64,000 bases of DNA from Caulobacter sp. (lineage in GTDB: Bacteria; Pseudomonadota; Alphaproteobacteria; Caulobacterales; Caulobacteraceae): the NCBI GenBank assembly GCA_017745235.1, contig JAGHZU010000020.1:1-64000 (forward strand), read 5' to 3'. A model generated the notes under the pieces. The model searched no databases and had not been told where the DNA came from. It saw nothing but the letters and a program-made list of their open reading frames with translations. This document shows, in pieces, positions 62,343 to 64,000 of this stretch. Each line of letters begins with the position of its first letter. Positions within the stretch are counted from its first letter, which is position 1. A program made the translations under genes and the position numbers.

Positions 62343-64000
62343 ATGAAAACGATGCTTAAGCTCGCCCTGATGGCGGGCGCCGCTTGGTCCGTGTCCGCCG
62401 TGGCCGTCCAGGCCCAGGACGCCGCGCCGGTCGCGACCTCCGACACCTCGGTCGAGGAGCTGGTCGTCACGGCCCGCCGTCGCGAGGAAACCCTGAAGGA
62501 CGTGCCGATCGCCGTCTCGGCGTTCAGCGCTGAGCGATTGGAGCGCCAGGGCGCGGCCGACATCACCGTGCTTTCGCAGACCACGCCCAACATCACGGTC
62601 CAGACCGCGCGCGGCTCGAACTCGACCCTGATCTCCTACATCCGGGGCATCGGCCAGCAGGATCCGCTGTGGGGCTACGAGCCCGGCGTGGGCCTCTATG
62701 TCGACGACGTCTACATCTATCGCCCGCAGGGCGCGGTGCTGGACGTGTTCGACGTCCAGCGCATCGAAGTGCTGCGCGGGCCGCAGGGCACGCTGTACGG
62801 CCGCAACACCATCGGCGGCGCGATCAAGTACGTCACCAATCGCCTGGGTGACGAGGCCGGCGGCAAGGTCAAGGCCACCTATGGCAGCTATAACCAGACT
62901 GACCTGCTGGTCCAGGCCCAGACCCCGATCGGCGGCAGCGGCCTGTCGATTGGCGGCGCCTACGCGCTCTACAAGCGCGACGGCTACGGCAAGAACCTGA
63001 CCACCGGCGCGGACCAGTACGACAAGGACGTCCAGGCGATCCGCCTCAGCGCCGAGTACAAGCCGACCGAGGACCTGTTCTTCCGCCTCGCCTACGACCG
63101 GGTCGAAGACGATTCCAACGCCCGCCACGGCCACCGCGAACTGCCCAGCCTCACGGGCGGGTACAAGGTTCTGGACGTCTACGACACCCAGGCCGGCCTG
63201 GGTAACGACAACTCGGTCACCACCGAGGGCCTGTCGCTGACCGGCGAGTACCACGCCAGCGATCGCCTGACCTTCAAGTCGATCACCGCCAGCCGCAAGG
63301 GCCACACCGACACGGTCATCGACTTCGACGGCACGCCGCTGCCCACGCTGGACGTGCCGGCCACCTATGACGACCGCTCGTTCTCGCAGGAACTGCAGGC
63401 CGTCTATTCCGACGAGGTGGTCCAGGGCGTGTTCGGCCTCTACTACATGAACAGCCAGGCCTCGGGCGAGTTCGACACCATCGCCGGCAACGTGCTGCCC
63501 GCCCTGGGCGGCGTGGCCATCGCCGACGGCGGCAAGGTCAACACCCAGAGCTTCGCGGCCTTCTTCGACGTCAGCGCCAATTTCACCGACCGCTTCAAGG
63601 TCTCGCTGGGCGCCCGCGCCACCCGCGACCACAAGCGCGCCAACGTGTTCCGCCTGACCTATCTGGGCGCGGTGCGCACCCCCTTCCAGGGCGGCCCGCA
63701 GCGCGCGCCGTTCGCGACCAACACCAACTACAGCGCCGAGAAGACCTTCGAGCAGTTCACCCCGCGCGTCAGCGCCTCATATGAGCTGACCGATGACCTG
63801 AACACCTACGTCTCTTACTCGAAGGGCTACAAGTCCGGCGGCTGGGACATGCGCGGCGACAAGTCCCTGACGCCCCAGACCGACCTGGGCTACCAGCCCG
63901 AGACGGTCAACGCCTACGAAATCGGCCTGAAGGGCAACCTGTTCGACCGCCGCGTCTCGTTCGCCACGGCCGCCTTCCTGTCGAAATACCGCAACCAGCA
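62343..64000 (+). CDS. TonB-dependent outer-membrane receptor (3' end outside the window)
   Basis: The frame from ATG 62343 (MKTMLKLALMAGAAWSVSAV) is open to the window end, 552 complete codons. It has a signal peptide ending near QAQ, a TonB box region (SVEELVVTARRREE) and a plug domain (about residues 50-165, VPIAVSAFSAERLERQGAAD; RIEVLRGPQGTLYGRNTIGG). A beta-barrel with many aromatic-ended strands follows. The ligand is not predictable; the adjacent TetR regulator and exbD genes elsewhere fit an energised uptake system. GGGAGGGGG precedes the start. Confidence 0.93.
   Translation, partial: MKTMLKLALMAGAAWSVSAVAVQAQDAAPVATSDTSVEELVVTARRREETLKDVPIAVSAFSAERLERQGAADITVLSQTTPNITVQTARGSNSTLISYIRGIGQQDPLWGYEPGVGLYVDDVYIYRPQGAVLDVFDVQRIEVLRGPQGTLYGRNTIGGAIKYVTNRLGDEAGGKVKATYGSYNQTDLLVQAQTPIGGSGLSIGGAYALYKRDGYGKNLTTGADQYDKDVQAIRLSAEYKPTEDLFFRLAYDRVEDDSNARHGHRELPSLTGGYKVLDVYDTQAGLGNDNSVTTEGLSLTGEYHASDRLTFKSITASRKGHTDTVIDFDGTPLPTLDVPATYDDRSFSQELQAVYSDEVVQGVFGLYYMNSQASGEFDTIAGNVLPALGGVAIADGGKVNTQSFAAFFDVSANFTDRFKVSLGARATRDHKRANVFRLTYLGAVRTPFQGGPQRAPFATNTNYSAEKTFEQFTPRVSASYELTDDLNTYVSYSKGYKSGGWDMRGDKSLTPQTDLGYQPETVNAYEIGLKGNLFDRRVSFATAAFLSKYRNQ

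Overview
The window looks like a chromosomal segment of a Caulobacter-type alphaproteobacterium. GC content is very high and codons mostly end in G or C. Supporting signs are two chemoreceptors ending in WEEF, a TonB-dependent receptor, a CC0125/CC1285-like lipoprotein, tandem exbD genes, and the obgE-proB / proA-nadD-rsfS-rlmH-envC-ctpA / rppH order typical of the group. I see no phage, insertion sequence, CRISPR array, tRNA or rRNA. The window is mostly core genome with small accessory insertions.

1-8.2 kb: the end of an ATP synthase operon (atpC), two secreted proteins, a guanidinium exporter gene behind a recognisable guanidine-II riboswitch, the periplasmic glucan glucosyltransferase opgH, two alpha/beta hydrolases (one with a long Ala/Pro/Lys tail), rppH and a YibQ-like deacetylase. 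8.4-26.6 kb: a minus-strand cell-envelope and housekeeping series, ctpA, envC, rlmH, rsfS, nadD, proA, proB, obgE, rpmA and rplU. It is interrupted by a class C beta-lactamase-like gene, a TetR/quinone-reductase pair, a cyclophilin, an acyltransferase and an anti-sigma/GMC oxidoreductase pair. rsfS seems to start at CTG.

26.6-43.9 kb: a probable zinc-responsive unit (Zur-like palindrome, small membrane transporter, His-rich COG0523 GTPase), two tandem exbD genes, a WD40 protein, cutC, a nitroreductase and mtgA. A frameshifted GNAT acetyltransferase, a CDF transporter and an HTH/SnoaL pair follow. Then come a PQQ-type sugar dehydrogenase, a KTSC protein, MAPEG, a lipoprotein, and a lipid/acyl-CoA group (SDR, lysoplasmalogenase, thioesterase, AMP-dependent ligase).

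43.9-64 kb: a chemoreceptor, then a leucine operon (leuC, an unrelated secreted protein, leuD, a monooxygenase, leuB) whose members abut or overlap and whose leader may be regulatory. Next are rplS-trmD, a PEP-mutase-like enzyme, a secreted protein with four CX10C TonB-like repeats, polA and a second chemoreceptor nearly identical in its signalling domain. The window ends with a LytTR/DUF2306 pair, a TetR regulator and the 5' part of a TonB-dependent receptor.

No single spectacular new system stands out. The strongest leads are the riboswitch-exporter pair, the CTG start of rsfS, the Zur-like leaderless promoter, the CX10C repeat protein, the foreign gene embedded in the leu operon with its leuC leader, and the histone-like tail on a hydrolase. 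All functions are inferred from sequence reading only; no database search was run.
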